Assembly (NCBI RefSeq): GCF_003665095.1
Contig: NZ_RCHV01000002.1
Span: forward strand, 1,993,501 to 2,057,500
From: Streptomyces sp. Z26
GTDB taxonomy: Bacteria; Actinomycetota; Actinomycetes; Streptomycetales; Streptomycetaceae
Length of the DNA stretch: 64,000 nt
Reading direction: 5' to 3'
Shown: in pieces, positions 50,238-57,839 of the stretch
Layout: the number at the start of each line of letters is the position of its first letter
How positions within the stretch are numbered: the stretch's first letter is position 1
Position numbers and translations under genes: made by a program
Notes under the pieces: generated by a model
The model's input: the letters and a program-made list of their open reading frames with translations, nothing else
The model's database searches: none
What the model was told of the DNA's origin: nothing

Positions 50238-50800
50238 CCGTACTCGGTACCTTCCGCGGCAACGTCCGCGACGACCTCGGCTGGCTCAACTCCGCCGGCC
50301 GCCCCGACCCGTCCGAGGTGTTCCACCGGGCGAACCTGCCCCGTACCGGCCTCGACGACGTCCCGGCCGCGGCGACGGGCGTCATGTGCTCGGTGGCACT
50401 GTTCTTGCACGACGGGGACACCGTCAGCGCGCTGACGTTCATCTCCGGCGGCACCGCGGGCGCGTCCCTGACGAACCAGATCGCCGCCCTCTACAGCACG
50501 TCCGGGGCGCTGCTCGCGCAGTCCGCGGACAAGACATCCGAGGCGTGGGCCGCCGACTCGGCGAAGACGTTCGCGCTCGCCGCCCCGTACCGGGTGACGA
50601 AGAGTGGCGTGTACTTCGCGGCGCTCGCGTTCGCGGCGTCCACCGTGCCGACGCTCGTCGGGTCCATCGGGGCGAAGCCGCACCTGTCGGGCGAGGCCAA
50701 CCTCGCGCAGACCTCCGGCTCGGGCATCGGCGCGACCGCCCCGGCGACCATCGCGTCCCCGGCGTTCAAGCGGCACGTACCGCTCGTCGTCGCGACCTGA
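50234..50800 (+). CDS. Putative head decoration protein, 188 residues
   Basis: GTG 50234 overlaps the previous stop. Beta-rich, low-charge sequence: ATGVMCSVALFLHDGDTVSA and SGVYFAALAFAASTVPTLVG. This resembles phage surface-decoration or minor structural proteins. Function inferred from position. Confidence 0.6.
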   Translation: MTVLGTFRGNVRDDLGWLNSAGRPDPSEVFHRANLPRTGLDDVPAAATGVMCSVALFLHDGDTVSALTFISGGTAGASLTNQIAALYSTSGALLAQSADKTSEAWAADSAKTFALAAPYRVTKSGVYFAALAFAASTVPTLVGSIGAKPHLSGEANLAQTSGSGIGATAPATIASPAFKRHVPLVVAT

Positions 50801-50815
50801 TCGGGAGGCTGGCCC

Positions 50816-51325
50816 ATGGCTCTCACGAGCAGCGTCTCAATCGCCGCGACGGCGGAGCTGTCCACGGCGCTCGACCTCACCACGGGGCGGGCGCCGTTGC
50901 AGGTCCGCAGGGCGGTGCAGTACGGGTCCGGCACGGGTGCGGGCAAAGCCGACCGGGTGTTCTCCGACCGGCGCACGCTGGCCGCGTCGGCGTCGGAGGA
51001 TCTCGACCTGGCGGGCGTTCTCCTGGACGCCTTCGGGGCAACGATCACCCTCGCTCGGATCAAGGGTCTGATCGTCTCCGCGGCGGCCGGGAACACGAAC
51101 AACGTGGTGATCGGCGCGGCGAGCAGCAACCCGTGGGCGACGCTCCTCGGCGCGACCCACACCCTCACCCTGCGCCCCGGCGCCACCCTGGCGTTGATGG
51201 TCGGAGAGGCGGACGCCACGGCGTACGCGGTCACCGCCGGAACGGCCGACCTGCTGAAGGTCGCCAACTCCGGCTCCGGTACGCCGGTGTCGTACGACGT
51301 CGTCCTCATCGGCACCTCAACCTGA
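50816..51325 (+). CDS. Putative virion structural protein, 169 residues
   Basis: Beta-sandwich-type repeats, TLARIKGLIVSAAAGNTNNV and HTLTLRPGATLALMVGEADA. Likely capsid decoration or head-tail joining; no precise family. GGGAGG precedes ATG 50816. Confidence 0.6.
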   Translation: MALTSSVSIAATAELSTALDLTTGRAPLQVRRAVQYGSGTGAGKADRVFSDRRTLAASASEDLDLAGVLLDAFGATITLARIKGLIVSAAAGNTNNVVIGAASSNPWATLLGATHTLTLRPGATLALMVGEADATAYAVTAGTADLLKVANSGSGTPVSYDVVLIGTST

Positions 51326-51340
51326 CGGGAGGAACGCGGC

Positions 51341-51757
51341 ATGAGGGTGTATGCGCAGCCCGCGGACCTGACCGAGTACACCGGCGAGGAACCCCCGGAC
51401 GGCGCGGACCGGCTCCTGCGGAACGCGTCCCGGATGCTGGAGGCCCGCGCGCTGCGCACCGCCTGGTACGACACCGACGCCGACGGGATGCCGACCCACC
51501 CGGCCGTGCGGGCGGCGCTGCGCGACGCGGTGTGTGCGCAGGTCGCGTGGTGGGGCGAGATCGGCGACTCCAGCGGGGCGTCCGCGGTGGGCTGGGGCGC
51601 CGTCGAGATCGGCTCCGCGAAGCTGTCGCGGTCGCTGACCGCGACGGACGCCTCGGCGTCGCCCGCCCGCCAGCTGGCCGAGGCCGCGATCGACGCACTG
51701 ACCGCCCCGGACCTGACGCCGGACATCTTCCGCCTTGGGGCGGTGGTGAGCGCGTGA
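51341..51757 (+). CDS. Head-tail connector protein
   Basis: 138 residues of the gp6/gp15-like connector type: QPADLTEYTGEEPPDGADRL, NASRMLEARALRTAWYDTDA, ALRDAVCAQVAWWGEIGDSS. It docks onto the portal to build the neck. The next gene overlaps its stop. Confidence 0.75.
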   Translation: MRVYAQPADLTEYTGEEPPDGADRLLRNASRMLEARALRTAWYDTDADGMPTHPAVRAALRDAVCAQVAWWGEIGDSSGASAVGWGAVEIGSAKLSRSLTATDASASPARQLAEAAIDALTAPDLTPDIFRLGAVVSA

Positions 51758-52071
51758 GGCTACCGGGCTTGCTCCTGCGACACGAGGTCGCCGTCGAGGC
51801 GTTCGAGGGGGCGGGCGCGTACGGCGAGACGTACGGGCCCCCGCAGACCGTGCGCGGCTTCCTGGACGAGCAGACCCGGCTCGTGCGGGACACGGGCGGC
51901 AACCAAGTCAGCTCGTCCTCGACGTTCTACTGCCACCTGGACGCGGTGACGGCGCCGCCGCAGTCCCGCGTCACCCTGCCCGACGGCCGCACGACGACCG
52001 TCATCGCCGCCCTACGGCGCGACGGAGGCGGCCTGCCCACCCCGGACCACCTTGAGGTGCAGCTCACCTGA
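51754..52071 (+). CDS. Head-closure-type protein, 105 residues
   Basis: GTG 51754 overlaps the previous stop. LRHEVAVEAFEGAGAYGETY and TLPDGRTTTVIAALRRDGGG fit small beta-barrel head-closure or stopper proteins. Assigned by size, position and pattern. Confidence 0.65.
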   Translation: MRLPGLLLRHEVAVEAFEGAGAYGETYGPPQTVRGFLDEQTRLVRDTGGNQVSSSSTFYCHLDAVTAPPQSRVTLPDGRTTTVIAALRRDGGGLPTPDHLEVQLT

Positions 52072-52085
52072 CGGAGGGACACCCC

Positions 52086-52436
52086 ATGGCGCAGTACACG
52101 CGGATGAGCTGGGACGGCAACCGGCTGTGGACCTCCCGCGGGCGGCGTCTGGCGGCCGAGGGCCTTCAGCGGGCGCTGGAGCACACTCTCGGCGAGGCGA
52201 AGAAGCGGGTGCCGCTGGAGGAGGGCACGCTGGAACGCTCCGGGAAAGCCAACGTGATGGGCCTCAACGGGTCGATCAGCTTCGACACCCCGTACGCCGT
52301 CCGCCAGCACGAAGAGATGACCTGGCGGCACCTGCCGGGCCGCACCGCGAAGTACCTCGAACTCCCGATGAACTCCGAGCGGGAGGTCATGCTGCGGCTG
52401 ATGGCCGTGCCGCTGAGCCGCTGGCTCCGCGGATGA
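52086..52436 (+). CDS. HK97 gp10-like neck / minor tail protein
   Basis: 116 residues: LQRALEHTLGEAKKRVPLEE, then GTLERSGKANV, FDTPYAVRQHEEMTW. The P-x-E/D-T-G/L-x-L-R/E-S pattern and YAxxQHE motif are typical of this family. Confidence 0.8.
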   Translation: MAQYTRMSWDGNRLWTSRGRRLAAEGLQRALEHTLGEAKKRVPLEEGTLERSGKANVMGLNGSISFDTPYAVRQHEEMTWRHLPGRTAKYLELPMNSEREVMLRLMAVPLSRWLRG

Positions 52437-52867
52437 CCGGCTACAGCAGCGCCCTCACCGAAGGGCTCGCCGAGCTGGCCGCCGGGGCGGGGCTGGGGAC
52501 GTGGCGTACGAGCGGGGTGTACGCGGCGGGCGAGACCGGCATCACGGTCGGCGTGGTGCCGGACGTGCCGGACCGGATCATCTGCCTCACCCCGTACCCG
52601 GTTGAGGACACCGACCTCACGGACGCGGTGACGGGGATGCAGGTCCGGCTCCGTGCGGGCCGTGACCCCCGCCACGTCCAGGACGCGGCCGACGCGCTGT
52701 TCGACCTGCTGCACGGCCGGGAGCACTACCAGCTCGGCGGCGTGCACGTCGCGCTGAGCTGGCGGCAGTCGCAGGCGTGGATCGGCCAGGACGAGCACGG
52801 CCGTATGGAGCTGACGGCCAACTACTACATGCGGACCACCAGGGCCGCGACCTACGCGAACGAATAG
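52433..52867 (+). CDS. Tail terminator / minor capsid-type protein
   Basis: 144 residues starting at ATG 52433, which overlaps the previous stop. DRIICLTPYPVEDTDLTDAV, then MQVRLRAGRDPRHVQDAADA and LFDLLHGREHYQLGGVHV fit phage tail-terminator proteins (Minor_capsid_3-like). Confidence 0.75.
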   Translation: MTGYSSALTEGLAELAAGAGLGTWRTSGVYAAGETGITVGVVPDVPDRIICLTPYPVEDTDLTDAVTGMQVRLRAGRDPRHVQDAADALFDLLHGREHYQLGGVHVALSWRQSQAWIGQDEHGRMELTANYYMRTTRAATYANE

Positions 52868-52879
52868 GAGTGATGGGCC

Positions 52880-53353
52880 ATGTCGACGCCCACCCCGGTC
52901 ACTGCTCTGGCCCGCCGCTGGCGGCTGGAGGTCAACATGGGAGACGCGGAGACCCCGGACTGGCAGCTGTGCCCCGGGATCACCGCGTTCCAGTGGACCG
53001 CGCCGCCCAACCACGAGGACAGCTCCGACTACGACTCCGACGGCTGGGCCGGGAACACCAAGACGGGCCAATCGTGGGAGGTGAAGGCGACGTTCAACCG
53101 GAAGATCTCCAAGGATTCGACCCTGTACAGCGCGGTGCACGAGAAGATCCGGGCCGCGTTCTTCGCGTACGGCGACGCCTCCCAAGTGCACATCCGCTGG
53201 GCCGACCGACTGGGCCTCCCCGAGGCGTACGAGGGCCTCGCCCTGCCCGCGTGGGAGCCCAAGGGCGGCGAGTACACCGACCTCGACCAGGTGGAGACGA
53301 CGTTCACCGGCGACGGCCCGCTCACCCCCGTCACGAACTGGCTGGCCGCCTGA
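52880..53353 (+). CDS. Major tail protein
   Basis: 157 residues forming the tail tube: RRWRLEVNMGDAETPDWQLC, the conserved ITAFQWTAPPNHEDSSDYDS, DGWAGNTKTGQSWEVKATFN, and AWEPKGGEYTDLDQVETTFT. Matches the actinophage major tail family by pattern and position before the chaperone genes. Confidence 0.85.
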   Translation: MSTPTPVTALARRWRLEVNMGDAETPDWQLCPGITAFQWTAPPNHEDSSDYDSDGWAGNTKTGQSWEVKATFNRKISKDSTLYSAVHEKIRAAFFAYGDASQVHIRWADRLGLPEAYEGLALPAWEPKGGEYTDLDQVETTFTGDGPLTPVTNWLAA

Positions 53354-53868
53354 TGGGGCGCCGGTTCGAGGCCGTCGAGGAGGTCCTCGACGACACCCTG
53401 ACGCTGCCGGTACGCGGACAGGACGGCACCACCAGGGAGTTCACGTTCGATGCGCCCGACGCGGAGACCGGGCTGCGGGTGCAGCTCATCATGGAACACG
53501 CCACCCGCGTCGTCGTCGCGGGCGAGGCCCCCGAGGACTCCACCGTCCTCGACGACGCCGCCGAAGAGGACATGTACCGCCTCGCGCTCGGCGACCAGTA
53601 CGACCCGCTGCGGGAGCACTGCGACTGGTCCAGGTTCAAGCACGCGTCGATGACCGTGGTGTTCTGGATCATCGCTGACGGCGAGACCGCCGAAAGCTTC
53701 TGGTCCTCCGGTGGCGACCCTTCTCAAGCGGCCCCGAACCGGGCGGCACGCCGAGCAGCAACCCGCGCCTCGGCGTCGGGTTCGGCGAAGTCGACCCGCA
53801 AACGGGGCTCCACGAGTGGTACGAAGGCGGCACCGCGGGCCCGCAAGGGCAAGAAGGCGACGGGCTGA
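53353..53868 (+). CDS. Tail assembly chaperone (G-type product)
   Basis: 171 residues: RFEAVEEVLDDTLTLPVRGQ, then EHATRVVVAGEAPEDSTVLD and CDWSRFKHASMTVVFWIIAD. The sequence becomes Arg/Ala/Ser-rich after about residue 127, where a different frame takes over with better protein-like sequence, so the in-frame tail may be short-lived or unstructured. ATG 53353 uses the last base of the previous TGA. Confidence 0.85.
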   Translation: MGRRFEAVEEVLDDTLTLPVRGQDGTTREFTFDAPDAETGLRVQLIMEHATRVVVAGEAPEDSTVLDDAAEEDMYRLALGDQYDPLREHCDWSRFKHASMTVVFWIIADGETAESFWSSGGDPSQAAPNRAARRAATRASASGSAKSTRKRGSTSGTKAAPRARKGKKATG

Positions 53869-54050
53869 CCTGGGCTCAACTGCTGGAGCAGTGGCCGCTG
53901 ATCGAGACCGACCTCCACGCCGAGTACGGCATCGACGTCGGCTCCGGCATCCTCCGCGCACGCACGTGGCGCTGGCTGCGCGTCCGTATCGCCGGGCTCC
54001 TGACCGCTGACACCCGGGTCGCCCGCCACTTCGCCCCACCCGAGAAGTAG
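53733..54050 (+). CDS. Tail assembly chaperone GT extension, reached by -1 frameshift
   Basis: In the -1 frame relative to the G gene, an open frame without its own start runs to TAG 54048-54050. It encodes LGVGFGEVDPQTGLHEWYEG, then LTWAQLLEQWPLIETDLHAE and YGIDVGSGILRARTWRWLRV, the typical T part of actinophage G-T chaperones. Joining near CCG 53734-53736 (slip onto CCC) gives about 232 residues. The slip site is C-rich rather than a classical heptamer. Confidence 0.75.
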   Translation, partial: PEPGGTPSSNPRLGVGFGEVDPQTGLHEWYEGGTAGPQGQEGDGLTWAQLLEQWPLIETDLHAEYGIDVGSGILRARTWRWLRVRIAGLLTADTRVARHFAPPEK

Positions 54051-54069
54051 ACGCGGAGGGGGGCGGCTC

Positions 54070-56445
54070 ATGGCGCTCACCGTAGGCGAACTCACCGCGA
54101 TCATCCGGGCCGACGACGCCGGGTTCCGCTCCGGGCTGTCCGCCGCGGCGCTGCGCCTGCGGGGTCTCCAGCGGGACGCCGACGGCCGCCTGCGGGACAT
54201 CAACGGCCGGTTCGTACGGACCGGCGACAGCGCCGGGCGGGGGCTCGGCGCGGGCATCGCGCGCGGCGCCCGCGCGGCAGTCTCCGCCCTCGGGAAGATC
54301 GCCCCGGCGCTCGCCGGTATCGGGGTGGGGCTGCCGGTCGCGGCCGCGGCGGCAACCGCGCTGGGCGGGATCGCCGCGGGCGCGGCCGCCGCCGGGCTGG
54401 CGGTGAAGGCATTCCAACTGGCTGCGGGCCCGCAGATGGACGCGGTCACCGAGACGACCTCCGCCGCAGAGAAGGCCGAGGCGGCGCACGAGAAGGCCAC
54501 GCTGAAGAAGGCGCAGGCCCAGAAGCTCGCGGCGAAGGGCGGCGACAAGTACAAGGCCGCGCTACGCGAGGCGGAGTCCGCGACGAAGGCTGCGAAGGAC
54601 GCCGACGCGGAGTACGAGCAGCAGCTCGCTGGGCTGCCGCCCGCGACCCGCCGCTACGCCAAGTCCCTGGCCGGGCTGAAGGACGACCACCAGGAGTGGT
54701 CGGACGAGCTGTCGAAGGACACCATGCCCGTCTTCACCAAGGGCATCGAGCTGGCGCGTGACCTGCTGCCGACGCTAACGCCGTTCGTACGGGCGGCGGC
54801 GTCCGCGATCGGCGAGTTCCTCGACGACGTCAGCCGGGGCGTGAAGTCGGCAGGCTTCAAGCAGTGGGCCGCGGACATGTCCGAAGCTGCGGGCCCGGCG
54901 CTGTCCAACTTCCTCACCGTGATCAAGAACCTGGCGGTCGGGATCGGCGGCCTGTTGCAGGCGTTCCTGCCGCGGTCCGGCCAGATGACTGGCGGCCTCG
55001 TCTCCATGTCCGAGGCGTTCGCGCAGTGGGGCCAAGGGCTCAAGGACAGCGAGGGCTTCGCGCGGTTCCTGGATCTGGCGTCGGCCGGCGGCGGCACCCT
55101 GGGGCAACTGGCCCTCGCCGTGGTGAACCTGCTCATCGCGTTGGGCCCCCTCATCGGCATCAGCACGCAGGTCGCGCTGGCGCTCGCCAGCGTCATCAAC
55201 GCCCTCCCGCCGGACGTGCTCTCCACGCTGACCACCGGCATCGTCGCGGTGGTCATCGCGATGAAGGCGTACCGCGCGGGCGCGGCCGCGTCGGCGACGA
55301 TCAGCGCGGTGCTGCGCTCGGCGGCGATGACGACGGCGCTGGCGTGGGTGCGCGGCGCCGCGATGATGACGGCCGCCATGCTGCGGATCGCCGCGACGGC
55401 GACGCTGTCCGCGGCGCGTACGGCGGCGGTGTGGGCCGCGAGCGCGGTCAGGATGACCGTGACGTTCCTCGCGAGCATGATCCGTACCGCTGCGGTCACC
55501 GCCGCGCACTTCACGATGATGGCGGTCCGCGCGGTGGCGTGGGCCGCAGTGATGGCCGCTTCCTGGATCGCGGCGATGGGCCCGGTCGGCTGGATCACGA
55601 TGGCGGTGATCGCGCTGGCGGCGCTGATCATCGCGAACTGGTCGACGGTGAAACGCTGGACAGCCGCGGTGTGGACCTGGGTGTGGGAGAAGGTACGGGC
55701 TGCCGCGCGGCTCATGGTCCAGGCATTCCTCAACTTCACGCTGCCTGGCCTGATCATCAAGCACTGGTCGACGATCCGCAGCAAGACGGCGGCGGCGTGG
55801 AACGCGATCATCGCCTGGCTGCGTGGCGTCCCGGGCCGTATCCGCTCCGCCCTGTACGTCATGGGGAACTTCGTCAACGCTGTGGCGACCGGCGCGTGGC
55901 GGCGGTTCTCCTCGGCCACGCGGCAGATGACCGGCACCGTGATCAGCTACGTGCGGGGCATCCCCGGACGTATCCGCTCTGCCCTCGGCTCGGTCGGCTC
56001 CCTGCTCTACAACAAGGGCCAGGACATCGTCTCCGGCTTGTGGCGCGGCATCCGTTCTATGGGCAGCTGGCTCCGCTCGACGCTGATCAACTGGGCGAAG
56101 GACATGATCCCGGGGCCGATCGCGAAGGCGCTGGGGATCAACAGTCCGTCGACCGTCATGGCGCGCGAGGTCGGGCGCTGGATTCCGCCCGGTGTCGTCA
56201 AGGGCGTGGACGCGTCGAAGCGCGTCTTGGACCGCGCGATGGCCAAGCTCGTCACGCCGCCGGCTGTGCCGTTCGGCGCTGGCGGCGCGGGCGCGTACGG
56301 CGCGCGCGGCGGTACCACGGCTGGCGGTCGCCAGACGGTCCGCGTCGTTCTGGACGTGGCGGGCGCCGACTCGGACATGAAGCGCATGGTCCGGCGGATG
56401 GTCCGGGTCGACGGCCGCGGGAGCGTACAGACCGCGTTCGCGTGA
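54070..56445 (+). CDS. Tape measure protein
   Basis: 791 residues, which sets tail length and forms a channel at injection. The N-terminus (ALTVGELTAIIRADDAGFRS) is followed by Ala/Gly-rich helices, coiled coil AHEKATLKKAQAQKLAAKGG, several membrane-type segments in the middle (about 350-525), TPCW-like repeats and a basic C-terminal region with IPGRIRSALGSVGSLLYNKG and LGINSPSTVMAREVGRWIPP. Gene length would predict a tail of about 115-120 nm (inference). Confidence 0.92.
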   Translation: MALTVGELTAIIRADDAGFRSGLSAAALRLRGLQRDADGRLRDINGRFVRTGDSAGRGLGAGIARGARAAVSALGKIAPALAGIGVGLPVAAAAATALGGIAAGAAAAGLAVKAFQLAAGPQMDAVTETTSAAEKAEAAHEKATLKKAQAQKLAAKGGDKYKAALREAESATKAAKDADAEYEQQLAGLPPATRRYAKSLAGLKDDHQEWSDELSKDTMPVFTKGIELARDLLPTLTPFVRAAASAIGEFLDDVSRGVKSAGFKQWAADMSEAAGPALSNFLTVIKNLAVGIGGLLQAFLPRSGQMTGGLVSMSEAFAQWGQGLKDSEGFARFLDLASAGGGTLGQLALAVVNLLIALGPLIGISTQVALALASVINALPPDVLSTLTTGIVAVVIAMKAYRAGAAASATISAVLRSAAMTTALAWVRGAAMMTAAMLRIAATATLSAARTAAVWAASAVRMTVTFLASMIRTAAVTAAHFTMMAVRAVAWAAVMAASWIAAMGPVGWITMAVIALAALIIANWSTVKRWTAAVWTWVWEKVRAAARLMVQAFLNFTLPGLIIKHWSTIRSKTAAAWNAIIAWLRGVPGRIRSALYVMGNFVNAVATGAWRRFSSATRQMTGTVISYVRGIPGRIRSALGSVGSLLYNKGQDIVSGLWRGIRSMGSWLRSTLINWAKDMIPGPIAKALGINSPSTVMAREVGRWIPPGVVKGVDASKRVLDRAMAKLVTPPAVPFGAGGAGAYGARGGTTAGGRQTVRVVLDVAGADSDMKRMVRRMVRVDGRGSVQTAFA

Positions 56446-56455
56446 GGGGGTGACC

Positions 56456-57838
56456 GTGGCGTTCCCGGAGGACCCGCTCGGCGTGGTCGTCGAACTCCAA
56501 CTGGGCGGCAGCTGGATGGACATCACGCCGCACGTCTACGCCCGCGACCCCATCAAGATCGAGCGCGGGCGGCGGGACGAGGGCTCCCGCGCCGACCCGG
56601 CCGTGTGCACGCTGACGATCAACAACCGCGACGGCCGGTACTCGCCGCGCAACCCGCGCTCCCCGTACTACGGGCTGCTGGGCCGCAACAGCCCGGTCCG
56701 CGTGTACGTGCTGCTGCCCGGCGGGGTGTCGTACCGGTTCGTCGGGGAGGTCTCCGCGTGGCCGTCGCGCTGGGCACCGTCCGGGGCGGACGTGTGGATT
56801 CCCGTGCAGGCCGCGGGCATCCTGCGGCGCCTCGGGCAGGGCGCGCAGCCGTTGCGTGACGCTCTCCGCCGCCACATCGAGGCGTCCGTCCCGCGGCCGT
56901 TGGCGTACTGGCCGTTGACCGACGGCGAGTACGCGATCCAGGGCAGCGAGGTGATCAGCGGCGCGCAGCCCGCCCGCACCCTCGGGCCTGCCGGCTCCTA
57001 CTACCAGGGGCAGGTGGAGTGGGGTAAGGGCGAGCTGGCGCCGTGGATGGACGCCGCGGTCGGCCTGCCGCCGGCGTCCCGCGGCAACCTCACGGTCGGC
57101 GTCAACCCCGCCCCCGCCGCGACTGACGGGTGGAGTGTCGACATCGTCCGGTCCGGGCTAGGCAGCCAGTTGGTGGTGGAGATGTGGGACACCGCTCCCC
57201 GCATCTCCCTCGATCCGCAGATCTGCTGGTCACTCGTCGTGGGCATCGACGGGGACACCTCGATGCGCCTGGTGCTGGGCGCTTACGACGAGGCATCCTC
57301 GTCCTCAATGACGCTGGCGCTGGTGAACGTGCCGGCGCTGTACACACCGGGCCCGCACCACATACGGCTCACCGTGACTCCCGCGCCCGGGGATGACGCG
57401 GCGTGGTCGGTGATGCTGGACGGGGCGGTCGTGGCGTCGGGGGTGACGTGGCCGCTGGTCCGTCCCTTGGCGAAGATCAATACCTACTGGGTGACGGTCA
57501 CCGGCGACGGCGGCGATACGGGGCCGCTCGCGATCGGGCACCTCACGTACTGGGGCCCGCAGACGCCCCCGGCGGCGGACACCTGGCGGGCCGTACGCGG
57601 CCACGCGGGCGAGCGCGCCGGACGCCGCATCGAGCGGCTGTGTGCCGAGCAGGGCGTTCCCCTCCAGGTGACCGGCAGCCTCGACGACACCCCCGCGATG
57701 GGCCCGCAGCGGCCGGCGACGTTCCTCGACCTGTTGGCCACTGCGGAGGACGTGGACGGCGGCACGCTCGGCGAGGCCCGCGACGAGCTGGCACTCGCGT
57801 ACCGGACCCGCACCAGCCGCTACAACCAGGGAGGGTGA
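56456..57838 (+). CDS. Tail-tip protein, N-terminal half of an apparently split tail protein
   Basis: 460 residues. A distal-tail-like N-terminus (VVELQLGGSWMDITPHVYAR, then CTLTINNRDGRYSPRNPRSP) is followed by a LamG/concanavalin-like beta domain (about 145-375) and DLLATAEDVDGGTLGEARDE plus LALAYRTRTSRYNQGG, where it stops. In related actinophage tail proteins this motif continues directly into a V-A-P-P-L-E-P segment, here found 427 residues into the next gene. GTG 56456 is preferred to GTG 56450 because GAGGGGG precedes it. Confidence 0.8.
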   Translation: MAFPEDPLGVVVELQLGGSWMDITPHVYARDPIKIERGRRDEGSRADPAVCTLTINNRDGRYSPRNPRSPYYGLLGRNSPVRVYVLLPGGVSYRFVGEVSAWPSRWAPSGADVWIPVQAAGILRRLGQGAQPLRDALRRHIEASVPRPLAYWPLTDGEYAIQGSEVISGAQPARTLGPAGSYYQGQVEWGKGELAPWMDAAVGLPPASRGNLTVGVNPAPAATDGWSVDIVRSGLGSQLVVEMWDTAPRISLDPQICWSLVVGIDGDTSMRLVLGAYDEASSSSMTLALVNVPALYTPGPHHIRLTVTPAPGDDAAWSVMLDGAVVASGVTWPLVRPLAKINTYWVTVTGDGGDTGPLAIGHLTYWGPQTPPAADTWRAVRGHAGERAGRRIERLCAEQGVPLQVTGSLDDTPAMGPQRPATFLDLLATAEDVDGGTLGEARDELALAYRTRTSRYNQGG

Positions 57839-57839
57839 C

